NCBI RefSeq assembly: GCF_037478305.1
Contig: NZ_JBBGAZ010000011.1
Location: forward strand, 1-64,000
Length of the DNA stretch: 64,000 nt
From: Cognatishimia coralii
Lineage (GTDB): Bacteria; Pseudomonadota; Alphaproteobacteria; Rhodobacterales; Rhodobacteraceae
Reading direction: 5' to 3'
The notes under the pieces are model-generated. The model made no database searches. It was given only the letters and a program-made list of their open reading frames with translations, and was not told the origin of the DNA. Each line of letters begins with the position of its first letter. Within the stretch, counting starts at the first letter, position 1. Positions 34,848 through 44,293 of this stretch are shown in pieces. Made by a program: the position numbers and the translations under genes.

Positions 34848-35504
34848 ATGGCTCGAGCAAGATTTTCACTGGCATTGGCCGCTGGCGCAGCATTGACGCT
34901 CAGCGCTTGTACAGATCCTCAATACGCGGGCATTGAACGCGACAACACGCGTCAGGGAGCGACTATCGGCGCGATCCTCGGCGGCGCTATCGGAGCAATT
35001 ACCGCAGACGACAAAGTGGGTGGCACCGTGCGGGGTGCTGCGATTGGCGCGGGCATCGGCGCAATTGCAGGCGATATTCTGGACCGCCAAGAAGCAGACC
35101 TGCGCCGCGATCTGGACAATTCTGACGTCGACATCACCAACACGGGTGACCGCCTGATCGTGACGATGCCGAACAACATTCTTTTTGCCACCGACAGCTA
35201 CACCGTACGCGCCGATTTGCAGCGTGACCTGCGGTCTGTCGCAAGCAACCTCTTGGCCTATCCGAACTCTACCATTCAGGTCATCGGCCACACCGACAAC
35301 GAAGGTGACGCGACCTATAACCAGACCCTGTCTGAGCGCCGCGCAAACGCGGTCGCAGATGTGCTAATGGCCGAGGGCGTCCCATTCGGCCGGATCGACG
35401 CGATTGGCCGCGGAGAAAGCCAGCCGGTGACATCGAACCTCACACCAGAGGGCCGCGCGCAGAACCGCCGCGTTGAGATCGTGATCCTGCCGACTGCAGG
35501 CTAA
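34848..35504 (+). CDS. OmpA-family outer-membrane lipoprotein with glycine-zipper
   Basis: About 218 residues. A lipoprotein signal (LALAAGAALTLSAC) puts a lipidated Cys at about residue 21. It is followed by a glycine-zipper segment (GATIGAILGGAIGAI and GAAIGAGIGAIAGDI) and a C-terminal OmpA peptidoglycan-binding domain (NNILFATDSYTV, VIGHTDNEGDATYN, NRRVEIVI). This matches the YiaD/Pal-like group that ties the outer membrane to the wall. The ATG at 34848 was chosen because AAGGGG is seven bases upstream; an ATG at 34842 is too close. Confidence 0.92.
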   Translation: MARARFSLALAAGAALTLSACTDPQYAGIERDNTRQGATIGAILGGAIGAITADDKVGGTVRGAAIGAGIGAIAGDILDRQEADLRRDLDNSDVDITNTGDRLIVTMPNNILFATDSYTVRADLQRDLRSVASNLLAYPNSTIQVIGHTDNEGDATYNQTLSERRANAVADVLMAEGVPFGRIDAIGRGESQPVTSNLTPEGRAQNRRVEIVILPTAG

Positions 35505-35520
35505 GGTCGAAACACTTCGA

Positions 35521-35555
35521 AACCCCGCGTAGAGGCCATCTGCGCGGGGTTTTTC
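35521..35555 (+). terminator. Rho-independent terminator of the OmpA lipoprotein gene
   Basis: AACCCCGCG (35521-35529) pairs with CGCGGGGTT (35543-35551), then TTTCT. It is 16 bp after the stop codon. Confidence 0.92.
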
Positions 35556-35649
35556 TGTGCGTGATCAGCTTGACTCCTGTGCGCAATCGCCAGTTGCCCC
35601 GCTGGTTTGTCGCTATACCTTAGCCCCAACGCACAGACTGGAGGCCATC

Positions 35650-36189
35650 ATGGCAACGAAGATATTGGGCATTTCGGGTTCCCTTCGCAAAGACTCGGTC
35701 AACAGCAAGCTCATCCGGGAAGCCGCGCGTTTGTACGGCGAGTGTGAGTTTCTGGAAGCCGACCTCAATATCCCGCTCTACGACGGAGACCTTGAGGACG
35801 AGCACGGTCTGCCAGACGTGGTTGAGACACTGGTGTCTCAAATTGCCGACGCTGAAGCGGTCATTATCTCGACGCCTGAATACAACGGCGGCATAACCGG
35901 CGTTCTGAAAAACGCGCTCGATTGGGTGAGCCGCGCAAAACCGTCCCCTTGGGCGGGTAAACCTGTGGCGGTCATGAGTGCTGCTGCTGGCCGCGCCGGA
36001 GGCGTGCGCGCGCAAACCATGCTGCGTACCTGTATGACACCTTTCAGCGTGCGCATCGCAGCAGCGCCGGAAGTCGGTATTGCCTCGGCGGGATCAGAAT
36101 TTGACGATGAAGGTCGTTTGGTGTCAGAGCGATATCAGGCGTCGGTGGAACGCCTCATGCAGGCTTTGAAAGTCGAAATCACAGGATAA
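35650..36189 (+). CDS. NADPH-dependent FMN reductase family protein
   Basis: 179 residues, a cytoplasmic flavodoxin-like quinone/azo/chromate-reductase relative. FMN phosphate loop GISGSLRKDSVNSKL and the motif STPEYNGGITGVLKNALDWVSR are clear. I chose the ATG at 35650 with GGAGG upstream; the frame reaches back to 35557 without a ribosome site. Physiological substrate unknown. Confidence 0.92.
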   Translation: MATKILGISGSLRKDSVNSKLIREAARLYGECEFLEADLNIPLYDGDLEDEHGLPDVVETLVSQIADAEAVIISTPEYNGGITGVLKNALDWVSRAKPSPWAGKPVAVMSAAAGRAGGVRAQTMLRTCMTPFSVRIAAAPEVGIASAGSEFDDEGRLVSERYQASVERLMQALKVEITG

Positions 36190-36190
36190 T

Positions 36191-36213
36191 TTGAGTATTT
36201 CTGGCAAGATGAA
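36191..36213 (+). repeat. GAGTATTT..GGCAAGATGAA intergenic repeat
   Basis: TTGAGTATTTCTGG followed by CAAGATGAA. It fills the 28-bp gap between the convergent stop codons of the flavin reductase and the FAD oxidoreductase, starting one base after the reductase stop. Confidence 0.82.
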
Positions 36214-36217
36214 TAGG

Positions 36218-37252
36218 TCAGAGTGAGGCTTCAGGGCGGAAGCCTTCTGGGATCTTGTCGCGGCTTTCCAGGATCAAATCCGCCATCACCTCGCCTGCTT
36301 TTGGTGCCATTCCAAAGCCGATTTTAAAGCCACCGTTGGCGATGAAGTCACCCGCGCGCGTAGGATGGTTCCCGAGCATGGGCGCTCGACTTTTTGCACG
36401 CGGGCGCACGCCGGCCCAGCGCGTGAGGATTGGTGCATCTCTTAGAGCGGGCACTGCGTCTATCGCGCGCTGATAGATCTCGTCCAACTGCGTATCTGTC
36501 GCGTTTGGATCCTCAAAGTTACGCTCAGAGGTCGAGCCGATCGCAACTGTCCCATCCGCATGAGGGATCACATGCAACGCATCTGCATAGAGCTGAGGCA
36601 TCCCAGCGCGATTGAGCTCTAGCAAGATCGCTTGCCCTTTGACCCCATTGCCGATTGGGCGCTCCGTTTCCTCTGAAAGTTCAAGCAGCCCACGCCAGCC
36701 CGTCGCCCAGACAATGTGACCCCTGGGCGCTCCATCCGCAGTGATCTCTACACCTTTTGCCCCAAGAGCCGCTGCAAGCGCCGTGCAGGCCTGACGCGGA
36801 TGAATGCGGGCTGAGAGTGTGTCGTGAATGACAAGGTCTGTGGGGCTTTGGGGGCACCAACCTTCGAAATCGGCCGCAAGTTTGATCTCCCAAATGGCCT
36901 TGCCGCGCCAGAGATCCGCCGCCTCTTGTTGGCGCTTGAGCGCAAGATCGTGAGCACGCTGATCGGCGATGGGTTGCAGACGACCTGATCTTGCATAGCC
37001 GGGGGACTGTCCACTCACCCCGGCGACCTCGGCCCAGTAGTCCTCTGCCATGATCAGGCTTTGAAACTGGAACTCTTTCTTGTCGTTCCAATTCTCTGGC
37101 GTGTGAGGGGCCAGCGCGCCGACAATACCACCAGAGGAGCCAGTGGCGACACCATTTGGATCGATCACCTGCACCTTGGCGCCACGTTTGACGCAAGACC
37201 AGGCGACCGAAAGCCCAAAGATCCCAGCCCCATAGACCGTCACATCCACCAT
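36218..37252 (-). CDS. FAD-dependent oxidoreductase (DAO family), possible MnmC C-domain counterpart
   Basis: About 344 residues. The FAD dinucleotide-binding motif is TVYGAGIFGLSVAWS, followed by the DAO-type region and the C-terminal GGFKIGFGMAPKAGEVMADLI. The early GGIVGALAPHTPENWNDKK segment resembles the MnmC C-terminal domain, which removes the carboxymethyl group from cmnm5(s2)U in tRNA. The gene is head to head with mnmD, 71 bp apart; in E. coli both domains are one protein. Other DAO enzymes such as glycine oxidase remain possible. The start at 37252 is the first ATG before the FAD motif. Confidence 0.72.
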   Translation of the reverse strand: MVDVTVYGAGIFGLSVAWSCVKRGAKVQVIDPNGVATGSSGGIVGALAPHTPENWNDKKEFQFQSLIMAEDYWAEVAGVSGQSPGYARSGRLQPIADQRAHDLALKRQQEAADLWRGKAIWEIKLAADFEGWCPQSPTDLVIHDTLSARIHPRQACTALAAALGAKGVEITADGAPRGHIVWATGWRGLLELSEETERPIGNGVKGQAILLELNRAGMPQLYADALHVIPHADGTVAIGSTSERNFEDPNATDTQLDEIYQRAIDAVPALRDAPILTRWAGVRPRAKSRAPMLGNHPTRAGDFIANGGFKIGFGMAPKAGEVMADLILESRDKIPEGFRPEASL

Positions 37253-37323
37253 TGCCAAATCACCCCAAGCTGCGTCACAGTTGCGCGTCGGACCACGCGT
37301 CCCTCTCTTTAAGGCAATCCGCA

Positions 37324-37995
37324 ATGAGCAACCAGAGTGCAGAGCTGATCTGGCGCGATGGCACGATCCCCGTGTCGACGCGGTTTGATGACCCCTATTT
37401 CAGTTTGGAAAACGGGTTGAATGAAACGCGCCATGTGTTTCTGGATGGCAATGATCTGCCCGCACGGTTTGTCGATGGGTTTCATATCGCAGAGTTGGGT
37501 TTTGGCTCTGGCTTGAACCTTTTGGCTGTTTGGCAGGCTTGGGAGGCAGCGGGGATGGAGACACCGCTAAGCTTCACAAGCTTTGAAGCCTTTCCAATGA
37601 GCGCAACAGAGATGCGCCGCGCGCATGAGGCCTTTCCCGAGCTCGCGCCCTTTGCCGCGCGGCTCTCTGCGGCTTGGGAAAAGGATCCGACGCTGGCGAA
37701 GCTCGATGGGATTGAGGCACGCGTGATCCTGGGTGATGCGCGCGAGACCTTGGCGCAGCAAGATTGGCAGGCGGATGCGTGGTTTTTAGACGGGTTTTCG
37801 CCTGCCAAGAATCCAGAACTTTGGGATGTAGACCTGATGCAAACTGTCGGGGATCTCACAAAAACTGGCGGAACCTGCGCGACCTATACGGCGGCGGGTT
37901 TTGTGCGACGGGGGCTTGAAGATGCTGGCTTTGCGATCGAGCGCGTTCCGGGGTTTGGGCGCAAGCGGCACATGACCGTCGGCGTGAAAGGATAA
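37324..37995 (+). CDS. mnmD: MnmD-type tRNA methyltransferase (MnmC N-terminal domain)
   Basis: 223 residues of the DUF752/MnmD family. The SAM site is in the motif IAELGFGSGLNLLAVWQ and the conserved WFLDGFSPAKNPELW follows. It methylates nm5(s2)U34 to mnm5(s2)U34 in tRNAs for split-box codons. It lacks the FAD domain of E. coli MnmC, but an FAD oxidoreductase lies divergent beside it. The start ATG at 37324 has AAGG upstream. Confidence 0.88.
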   Translation: MSNQSAELIWRDGTIPVSTRFDDPYFSLENGLNETRHVFLDGNDLPARFVDGFHIAELGFGSGLNLLAVWQAWEAAGMETPLSFTSFEAFPMSATEMRRAHEAFPELAPFAARLSAAWEKDPTLAKLDGIEARVILGDARETLAQQDWQADAWFLDGFSPAKNPELWDVDLMQTVGDLTKTGGTCATYTAAGFVRRGLEDAGFAIERVPGFGRKRHMTVGVKG

Positions 37996-37998
37996 ACC

Positions 37999-38865
37999 AT
38001 GGCACAAGCGTCCAACCGTCTTGGTATTCTTCTCATGTGCCTGACGACCTTCGTCTTTGCCATGCAGGACGGGATTTCGCGGTTTCTGGCGGAAGAATAC
38101 AACCTCTATCTCGTGATCATGATCCGCTATTGGTTCTTTGCCGCCTTCGTTCTGGTGTTGGCTCAGCGCAGCGGAGGTATCCGCAAGATGGCCCGCACGA
38201 AGTTCCCCCTGACGCAAATCTTTCGCGGCGCGCTTTTGGCCGCCGAGATTATCGTGACCGTCTTGGCCTTTACCCTGCTCGGCCTCACCGAGACCCATGC
38301 GATCTTTGTCTGCTATCCTCTGATGATCGCCGCCCTGTCTGGTCCAATTCTGGGCGAAAAGGTCGGCTGGCGCAGATGGGCGGCGATTGGCGCGGGCCTC
38401 GTGGGCGTTCTCATCATTCTGCAACCCGGCGTGGGTGTATTCTCTCCACTTGCTACGGTGCCTTTGCTGGGTGCTGCCATGTTCGCGGTTTATGGGCTGG
38501 CGACGCGGTATGTCGCGCGCGAAGACGATGCGATGACGAGCTTTTTCTATACAGGCGTTGTGGGCTGCGTTGTGATGACGGCGATTGGAGTGTTTCACTG
38601 GGAAGTCATGACAGGAACGCATCTGATCTGGATGGGCATCCTCTGTTGCAGCGGCGTCTTTGGACATTGGCTTTTGATCAAGACCTATGAGGTGGCCGAA
38701 GCCAGTGCGGTGCAACCCTTTGCCTATCTGCAGCTGCCCTTTGCGGCGTCCCTCGGGATCCTCGTCTTCGGGGAAACCCTTCGCATCAACGTCGCGGTGG
38801 GTGCAGCGATTGTCGTGGGCGCTGGGTTGTTTACGCTTTGGCGCGAGCGGGTGTCGTCGGAATAA
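37999..38865 (+). CDS. EamA/DMT-family membrane transporter
   Basis: 288 residues with ten hydrophobic segments in two EamA repeats (for example LIAALSGPILGEKVGWRRWAAIGAGLVGVLII). Exporters of metabolites are typical of the family; substrate unknown. It starts four bases after mnmD and is followed three bases later by another permease, so it lies in an apparent operon with them. Confidence 0.92.
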   Translation: MAQASNRLGILLMCLTTFVFAMQDGISRFLAEEYNLYLVIMIRYWFFAAFVLVLAQRSGGIRKMARTKFPLTQIFRGALLAAEIIVTVLAFTLLGLTETHAIFVCYPLMIAALSGPILGEKVGWRRWAAIGAGLVGVLIILQPGVGVFSPLATVPLLGAAMFAVYGLATRYVAREDDAMTSFFYTGVVGCVVMTAIGVFHWEVMTGTHLIWMGILCCSGVFGHWLLIKTYEVAEASAVQPFAYLQLPFAASLGILVFGETLRINVAVGAAIVVGAGLFTLWRERVSSE

Positions 38866-38868
38866 TCC

Positions 38869-39609
38869 ATGGACCCAATGATCCTCATAACAGTCGGTCT
38901 TGGCGCCTTTGTGGGTGGCTTTATCAGCGGCTTTGCGGGGTTTGGCTTTGCGCTTGTGGTGTCAGGCATCTGGTTCGCCGCGCTCCCGGCCTATCTGGTG
39001 CCGCCATTGGTCGTTCTGAGCGCTACCGCAGGGCAACTGACGGGACTTGCGAAACTGGCGAAACATATCTCTTGGCCCAAGGCCTGGCCTTTGATCTGGG
39101 CGGGTATTCTCGGCATTCCTATCGGTACAGCCCTTGTCGCCTACGGTGCGCCCGAAAGGGTCAAACTCATCGTGGGTGTTTTCTTGATCGCCTATACGCT
39201 CTGGCAATTCATGGCGCGGCGCTCGGTGCCGCAAATTCGCGTAACAGGGCTGATCTGGGATCGTATCATTGGATTTCTCGGTGGCATTCTCGGTGGGCTT
39301 GCTGGCCTGTCCGGAGCCCTGCCAGTTGTGTGGTATCAGATGCGAGGCCTGCACCCCGCCGAACAGCGCGCACGCTATCAGCCCTACAACCTTGCGATCT
39401 TGGCGCTGTCTACGGTGTCGATGCTCGCCTTTGAGCAACTGACATCTGAAGTTCTGCGCCTGTCACTGGTCTCGATGCCGATTGTGATCCTCGGAGCCCT
39501 TGCGGGCGTCTGGATGTATGATCGCGTCACAGCCAAAGGGTTCAAACGCGCGGTGCTGACACTCTTGCTGTTCTCGGGGATCATGATCCTCGTGCAATCG
39601 CTGGGTTAA
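38869..39609 (+). CDS. TauE/SafE-family permease
   Basis: 246 residues with seven or eight hydrophobic segments and the TauE/SafE pattern (GFISGFAGFGFALVVSG, then FLGGILGGLAGLSGALPVVW). Relatives export sulfoacetate, sulfite or other organosulfur anions, but the substrate cannot be set here. The stop overlaps that of the convergent lytic transglycosylase by four bases. Confidence 0.92.
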   Translation: MDPMILITVGLGAFVGGFISGFAGFGFALVVSGIWFAALPAYLVPPLVVLSATAGQLTGLAKLAKHISWPKAWPLIWAGILGIPIGTALVAYGAPERVKLIVGVFLIAYTLWQFMARRSVPQIRVTGLIWDRIIGFLGGILGGLAGLSGALPVVWYQMRGLHPAEQRARYQPYNLAILALSTVSMLAFEQLTSEVLRLSLVSMPIVILGALAGVWMYDRVTAKGFKRAVLTLLLFSGIMILVQSLG

Positions 39610-41549
39610 TTCGCCAGAGTGCTGCCGCGAATTTCCTCAGAAAATGGGATCGGCAGAGGATCTTTCCCCAACCGAGCGCGATAGATCGGCAAGCTTTCGG
39701 ACACGCGCATCACGTAGTTCCGCGTCTCTGTGAACGGGATATGTTCAATCCAGTCGATCATATCTGGCCCGCCCGCGCGGCGAGGGTCACCGAGCCGCGC
39801 CATCCAGGCTTCGGGCCGACGTGGGCCCGCGTTATAGCCCGCGGCCATCATGATCACATTCCCCTGAAATTCCTCGCTGAGCCCATCCAGATAGGCCGCC
39901 CCAAGGGTCACATTATAGGCCGGATCACTCAGCAGTTTAGACCGGGAATACCCCACGCCCAACGCGCCTGCGACGAGCTTTGCTGTACCGGGCAAGATCT
40001 GCATCAACCCATAGGCATTTGCGTGGGAGACAACTGAAGGATCAAACTCGCTTTCGCGGCGGGCGATGGCGAGCGCCAGCTCTTTTGGAACAGGAAGATC
40101 CGTGCGATTGGCCAGAGGGTGCAGCGGGTAATAGGGCGCGTGGATTTCTATGCCTTGGCTGGCAAAATACTTACCAAGCTTCACCGCGATATGAGGGTCA
40201 TTCAACTCAATCGCCATCGCGCCCAACTGCGCCATTCCAAGGACATCCTGTGTTTCAGCCAGATGCAGCCAAAACCTCTCGGCAAGAGCTCCTTCGCCAG
40301 ATGCCAAGAACATCTTTGCAGCCTCGTGCACCGTTGAGCGCGCAAAGGCAGCCCCACGCCAGTTCGGGACATTTGATTGCCCTGACAGGGAATGATCGAC
40401 CGGCAGTCCCGCCTTTTCGGCCGCCAAAAGCCCGTAGAATGTGGTTTGATAGGCTCCGCCTCCGGCATAGGCCCGTTGCGCCGCAGCTTGATCGCCCATG
40501 GCTTCATAGGCACGGCCGATCCAATACCCTGCGCGGCCAAGGGAAATCGGGGTCTGCACAGCCTGTTCAAAGAAAACGAAATGTTGAAGCGCCAGCCAGT
40601 GTTCGTCGAGATACCTGAGGGCGATATATCCCGCGAGCCATTCAAGTTGTGCAAAGTCACTGCCGCCAATCAACCCATGCTGAGCGGCAATATTATAGGC
40701 TTGCGCAGCGCGCCCTTCCCGCATTTCAGACCGCGCGAGTGCCAGACGCCGCTTGGCCCAGGCCTCGGGATTGCCCAAGGTTCTCGCCTCGCTCCGCGAG
40801 AGGATCAATTCGGCGGCCCCTGCATCTCGGTCTTTTCGCATGCGCCACAGAAACCGCTCGTAGGCCAACCCCGGATCGTCGGAGAGGCTTGAGGGCACCG
40901 CGTTGATCAATACATCTACGCCCGTACGGTTCTCGCGCAGCGCAAGCCGCGCGGCACCCAGCTTGCGCCAACCATCTGGTACAAGCGGGTACATCCGCTG
41001 AGAGTTTTCCCGCCAGCCTTTCCAAAGCATCGCATCTAGGCGGTCCACATGGCGCGATTTCAGGACATCGCCATAGCGCGCGAGATAGGCCACATGTTCC
41101 TCGTCGCTCATGGCGCGTTCCAACCAAGCCTGCGTGATTGTCGCATTGGCTTCGTCGCGCAACCCTCGCGCCTTCAACGCATCAGCTAGTAGAAGCGCGC
41201 CTTCAGCGGTTTGCGCTCCGGTTTCGGCAAAGACCTGATAGATCGCATCGGCGGGCGCATCGGCGAAATTGGGTTCCTGTTTACGACGCAACAAGGGCAA
41301 CCCTGGCCAATCCCCATTGCGGCGCAGGAAACTCTGTGCATCGCGCCAAGTGCCGTCGCCCGCGCGCAAACGGTGCCATTCGACGATATCCTGAACCACA
41401 GGACCATAACTGCGAGATTGCCGCGCAGCTTCGCTCCAGTTTTGAGACTGGATAGCCCGCATCACAGGCGAAATATCCACCGCCTGCTGTGCCCAAGCTG
41501 CACTGCTGACGATGAAAACCAAAAATACTGCCCAAATCCGCTGCATCAT
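39606..41549 (-). CDS. Soluble lytic murein transglycosylase (Slt-type)
   Basis: 647 residues. A signal peptide (MMQRIWAVFLVFIVSSAAWA) is followed by a long alpha-superhelical U-domain (to about 470) and the catalytic SLT domain with Glu in LALAIARRESEFDPSVVS and the AYGLMQILPGTA motif. It cleaves glycan strands in the periplasm to give 1,6-anhydromuropeptides. Length is near that of E. coli Slt70. It is divergent from dapA. Confidence 0.94.
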   Translation of the reverse strand: MMQRIWAVFLVFIVSSAAWAQQAVDISPVMRAIQSQNWSEAARQSRSYGPVVQDIVEWHRLRAGDGTWRDAQSFLRRNGDWPGLPLLRRKQEPNFADAPADAIYQVFAETGAQTAEGALLLADALKARGLRDEANATITQAWLERAMSDEEHVAYLARYGDVLKSRHVDRLDAMLWKGWRENSQRMYPLVPDGWRKLGAARLALRENRTGVDVLINAVPSSLSDDPGLAYERFLWRMRKDRDAGAAELILSRSEARTLGNPEAWAKRRLALARSEMREGRAAQAYNIAAQHGLIGGSDFAQLEWLAGYIALRYLDEHWLALQHFVFFEQAVQTPISLGRAGYWIGRAYEAMGDQAAAQRAYAGGGAYQTTFYGLLAAEKAGLPVDHSLSGQSNVPNWRGAAFARSTVHEAAKMFLASGEGALAERFWLHLAETQDVLGMAQLGAMAIELNDPHIAVKLGKYFASQGIEIHAPYYPLHPLANRTDLPVPKELALAIARRESEFDPSVVSHANAYGLMQILPGTAKLVAGALGVGYSRSKLLSDPAYNVTLGAAYLDGLSEEFQGNVIMMAAGYNAGPRRPEAWMARLGDPRRAGGPDMIDWIEHIPFTETRNYVMRVSESLPIYRARLGKDPLPIPFSEEIRGSTLAN

Positions 41550-41735
41550 CTCTTGCGTTTTCCACCTCGCTGCGGGTTATAGGGCAAACATAGATGCGGA
41601 TTGCTCATGGTCCAATGAGTAACTTGGCAACCTCGCCACTTCCGGCTAGGGTCCGCGCGAAATTCAACCTGGGTCGGCGACTTCCGGCCTGTCACTTGGG
41701 CGTCCTGCCCAGATCGCACAACAAAGGAGCGTGTT

Positions 41736-42611
41736 ATGTTCAAAGGGTCTATGCCTGCACTCATCACGCCGTTCAAGAACGGCGAGCTGGATTTGGATAC
41801 GCTCAAGAAGCTGGTTGAGTGGCATATTAGCGAAGGCTCTCATGGTTTGGTTCCGGTTGGGACGACGGGTGAAAGCCCGACATTGACCCATGAAGAGCAC
41901 GAGACCGTGATCGAAGAGGTCGTCAAAGTGGTGGCGGGCCGTATTCCTGTGATCGCGGGCGCTGGGTCAAACAACACCGTTGAAGCCGTACGCTTTATGC
42001 AATTCGCAGAAAAAGCCGGCGCGGATGCGGGCCTTGTTGTGACGCCTTACTACAACAAGCCAACGCAACGCGGATTGCTGGCGCACTACCGCGAGCTGCA
42101 TGACTGCTGCGATCTGCCGATCGTGATCTACAATATTCCAGGCCGCTCGATCATCGATATGACGCCTGAGACCATGGGTGAGCTTGCGAAACTGCCTCGG
42201 ATTGTGGGCGTGAAAGACGCCACTGGAGATGTTGCCCGCGTAAGCGACCAACGCGAGATGTGCGGTGCGGACTTCATTCAGCTCTCTGGCGAAGATGGCT
42301 CGGCACTTGGCTTCAACGCACATGGTGGTGTGGGCTGTATCTCTGTTACAGCCAACGTCGCGCCGCGTCTTTGCGCAGAGTTCCAAGAGGCCACTCTGGC
42401 AGGTGACTACAGCAAGGCGCTGGAACTGCAGGACCGATTGATGCCTCTGCACCGTGCGATCTTTGTAGAGCCCGGTCTGGTTGGTGCGAAATACGGTATG
42501 TCTCAGCTGGGTCTGTGCTCGGATGAGGTGCGCTCTCCGCTGACAGGGTTGCTGGACAGCACCAAGGCGCAGATTGATGCGGCCATGCGTCATGCGGGGC
42601 TGATCAACTGA
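41736..42611 (+). CDS. dapA: 4-hydroxy-tetrahydrodipicolinate synthase
   Basis: 291 residues. It condenses pyruvate and aspartate semialdehyde in lysine and meso-diaminopimelate synthesis. Motifs: VPVGTTGESPTLTHEEH (substrate loop), YYNKPTQRG (Tyr relay) and the Schiff-base Lys in RIVGVKDATGDVARV. AAAGGAG lies before the ATG. An imperfect terminator hairpin follows. Confidence 0.97.
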   Translation: MFKGSMPALITPFKNGELDLDTLKKLVEWHISEGSHGLVPVGTTGESPTLTHEEHETVIEEVVKVVAGRIPVIAGAGSNNTVEAVRFMQFAEKAGADAGLVVTPYYNKPTQRGLLAHYRELHDCCDLPIVIYNIPGRSIIDMTPETMGELAKLPRIVGVKDATGDVARVSDQREMCGADFIQLSGEDGSALGFNAHGGVGCISVTANVAPRLCAEFQEATLAGDYSKALELQDRLMPLHRAIFVEPGLVGAKYGMSQLGLCSDEVRSPLTGLLDSTKAQIDAAMRHAGLIN

Positions 42612-42634
42612 TCTGATTTCTTTTTGCTAAAAAA

Positions 42635-42661
42635 CGCCCCGGCCATTGGTCGGCGCTTTTT
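42635..42661 (+). terminator. Probable terminator of dapA
   Basis: An imperfect hairpin (CGCC..GGCC against GGTC..GGCG, with a CC bulge) has an A run before it and TTTTT after it, 23 bp past the dapA stop. Confidence 0.7.
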
Positions 42662-42676
42662 GTAGCGATGCCTGGA

Positions 42677-42705
42677 TTTAAGTATTTCTGGCAAGATGAA
42701 ACCAG
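42677..42705 (+). repeat. GAGTATTT..GGCAAGATGAA intergenic repeat
   Basis: TTTAAGTATTTCTGG then CAAGATGAAACCAG. It shares the trailing ACCAG with the 25419 copy. Located between the convergent dapA and ubiB genes, after the dapA terminator. Confidence 0.82.
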
Positions 42706-42760
42706 CCGTGCAACGCGGCGGGCACGCAGTGTTGCCAAATGCGGAATGGTTGACCCGCCG

Positions 42761-44293
42761 CTAGAGCAGGGTCACCGCGAGGTACACGGCTCCAATCCCA
42801 AGGCCCGCGCCGAGCACCATGCTGCTGGCGACAATGGGCCAGATGCGACGGCGTGGTTCTGGTTCTTCGGAAATCTGTTTGATCAGCGCAGATTCAACGA
42901 GGCCTGGCAAACGCGGGCCGAAACGTGACAATACCTGCGCCGTTTTCCAAAGATCACGAGCAAGCGCTTTGGGGCCAACAGAGTCGCGGATGTAGTCGCC
43001 GACGACCGGTTTGGCGACGTCCCAGATGTTGACGCTTGGATCCAGCGAACGGGCGACGCCTTCGACGACAACCATTGTGCGTTGTAGAAGGATCAGCTCG
43101 GTGCGGGTTTCCATGCCGAAGCGTTCGGTGACTTCAAAGAGGTAGTTCAGCAGGCGCCCCATCGAAATCTGAGTGGCGTCCATGCCAAAGATCGGCTCGC
43201 CGACGGCACGCAGGGCGCGGGCGAATTCGTCGACGTCTTGATCGGCGGGCACGTAGCCTGCCTCGAAATGGACTTCGGCGACGCGTTTATAGTCGCGTTG
43301 GATGAATCCAAAGAGGATCTCGGCGTAGACCCGACGGGTGTATTCGTCGATATGGCCCATAATGCCAAAGTCATAGGCGATGATATCGCCATTCGCGGCC
43401 ACCTTAAGGTTACCTTGGTGCATGTCCGCGTGGAAATAGCCATCACGCAGCGCGTGGCTAAGGAAGAGCTGCAATACGCGTGCCCCAAGGGCGTGCAGGT
43501 CGTGTCCTGCAGCGCGCAGAGCGTCGTTGTCGCCCATGGCCGCGCCTTCGGCCCAGCTCATGGTCATGACGCGGCGGGCGGAATGGTCCCATTTGATGGT
43601 TGGGACTTGGAAGCCTGCATCATTCACGGTGTTTGAAGCAAACTCGCTGGCGGATGCACTTTCTAGGCGGAGGTCCAGTTCGCCGGTGACGACTCCGTCG
43701 AAATGTTCAATCACATCATGCGGGCGCAGACGCCGAGAGAAAGGAGCTACGAATTCGATGAAATCTGCCGCGAAGTAGAAAGCATCCACGTCCTTGCGGA
43801 AGGCGCGTTCGATGCCGGGGCGCAGCACTTTGACTGCGACGACCTCGCCGGTGTCAGCAAGTTTGGCTTTGTGAACCTGCGCAATCGAGGCAGCCGCGAC
43901 GGGCTCTGAGAATTCCGAGAAGATCTCATCAGGCGCGACGCCAAGTTCTGATTCAATCGCGGCTTTCGCCTCGGCGACGGAAAACGGCGGCAAGCGATCC
44001 TGCAGGACCCGCAGTTGCGTCGCCATTTCAGAGCCGACCACATCTGGACGCGTGCTAAGAACCTGACCGAATTTGATATAGGCCGGCCCCAAGGCGGTCA
44101 GGGCCCGCACAACAGGCGGCATATTCGGGTCACCCTTGATGCCAATCCAGCGAAACGGCCAGACCAAAGTGCGCGCCAGAATGCGCAAGGGTTTGGGCGC
44201 CTCAAAGGCTTCGAGCACCACGCCCATTGCACCTGTACGTTCAAGCGTTGCGCCGGTTCGGATCAGGCGCCAGATATTGTGAGGTCCGCGCAC
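42761..44293 (-). CDS. ubiB: UbiB, ABC1/ADCK-type kinase-like protein for ubiquinone synthesis
   Basis: 510 residues of the atypical protein-kinase-like UbiB family needed for ubiquinone biosynthesis. Conserved elements are the KxGQ motif (YIKFGQVLSTRPDVV), the Ala-rich loop (AAASIAQVHKA), the catalytic region (YFHADMHQGNLKV) and the metal site (IAYDFGIMG). The C terminus has one long hydrophobic stretch that may span the membrane. It starts within one base of the ubiE stop, so they form an operon. Confidence 0.95.
   Translation of the reverse strand: MRGPHNIWRLIRTGATLERTGAMGVVLEAFEAPKPLRILARTLVWPFRWIGIKGDPNMPPVVRALTALGPAYIKFGQVLSTRPDVVGSEMATQLRVLQDRLPPFSVAEAKAAIESELGVAPDEIFSEFSEPVAAASIAQVHKAKLADTGEVVAVKVLRPGIERAFRKDVDAFYFAADFIEFVAPFSRRLRPHDVIEHFDGVVTGELDLRLESASASEFASNTVNDAGFQVPTIKWDHSARRVMTMSWAEGAAMGDNDALRAAGHDLHALGARVLQLFLSHALRDGYFHADMHQGNLKVAANGDIIAYDFGIMGHIDEYTRRVYAEILFGFIQRDYKRVAEVHFEAGYVPADQDVDEFARALRAVGEPIFGMDATQISMGRLLNYLFEVTERFGMETRTELILLQRTMVVVEGVARSLDPSVNIWDVAKPVVGDYIRDSVGPKALARDLWKTAQVLSRFGPRLPGLVESALIKQISEEPEPRRRIWPIVASSMVLGAGLGIGAVYLAVTLL

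Noticed and set aside
34848..35504. OmpA lipoprotein frame extended to 34770
   Set aside because: The extra 26 residues would bury the lipoprotein signal and have no ribosome site; the lipobox needs the later start.
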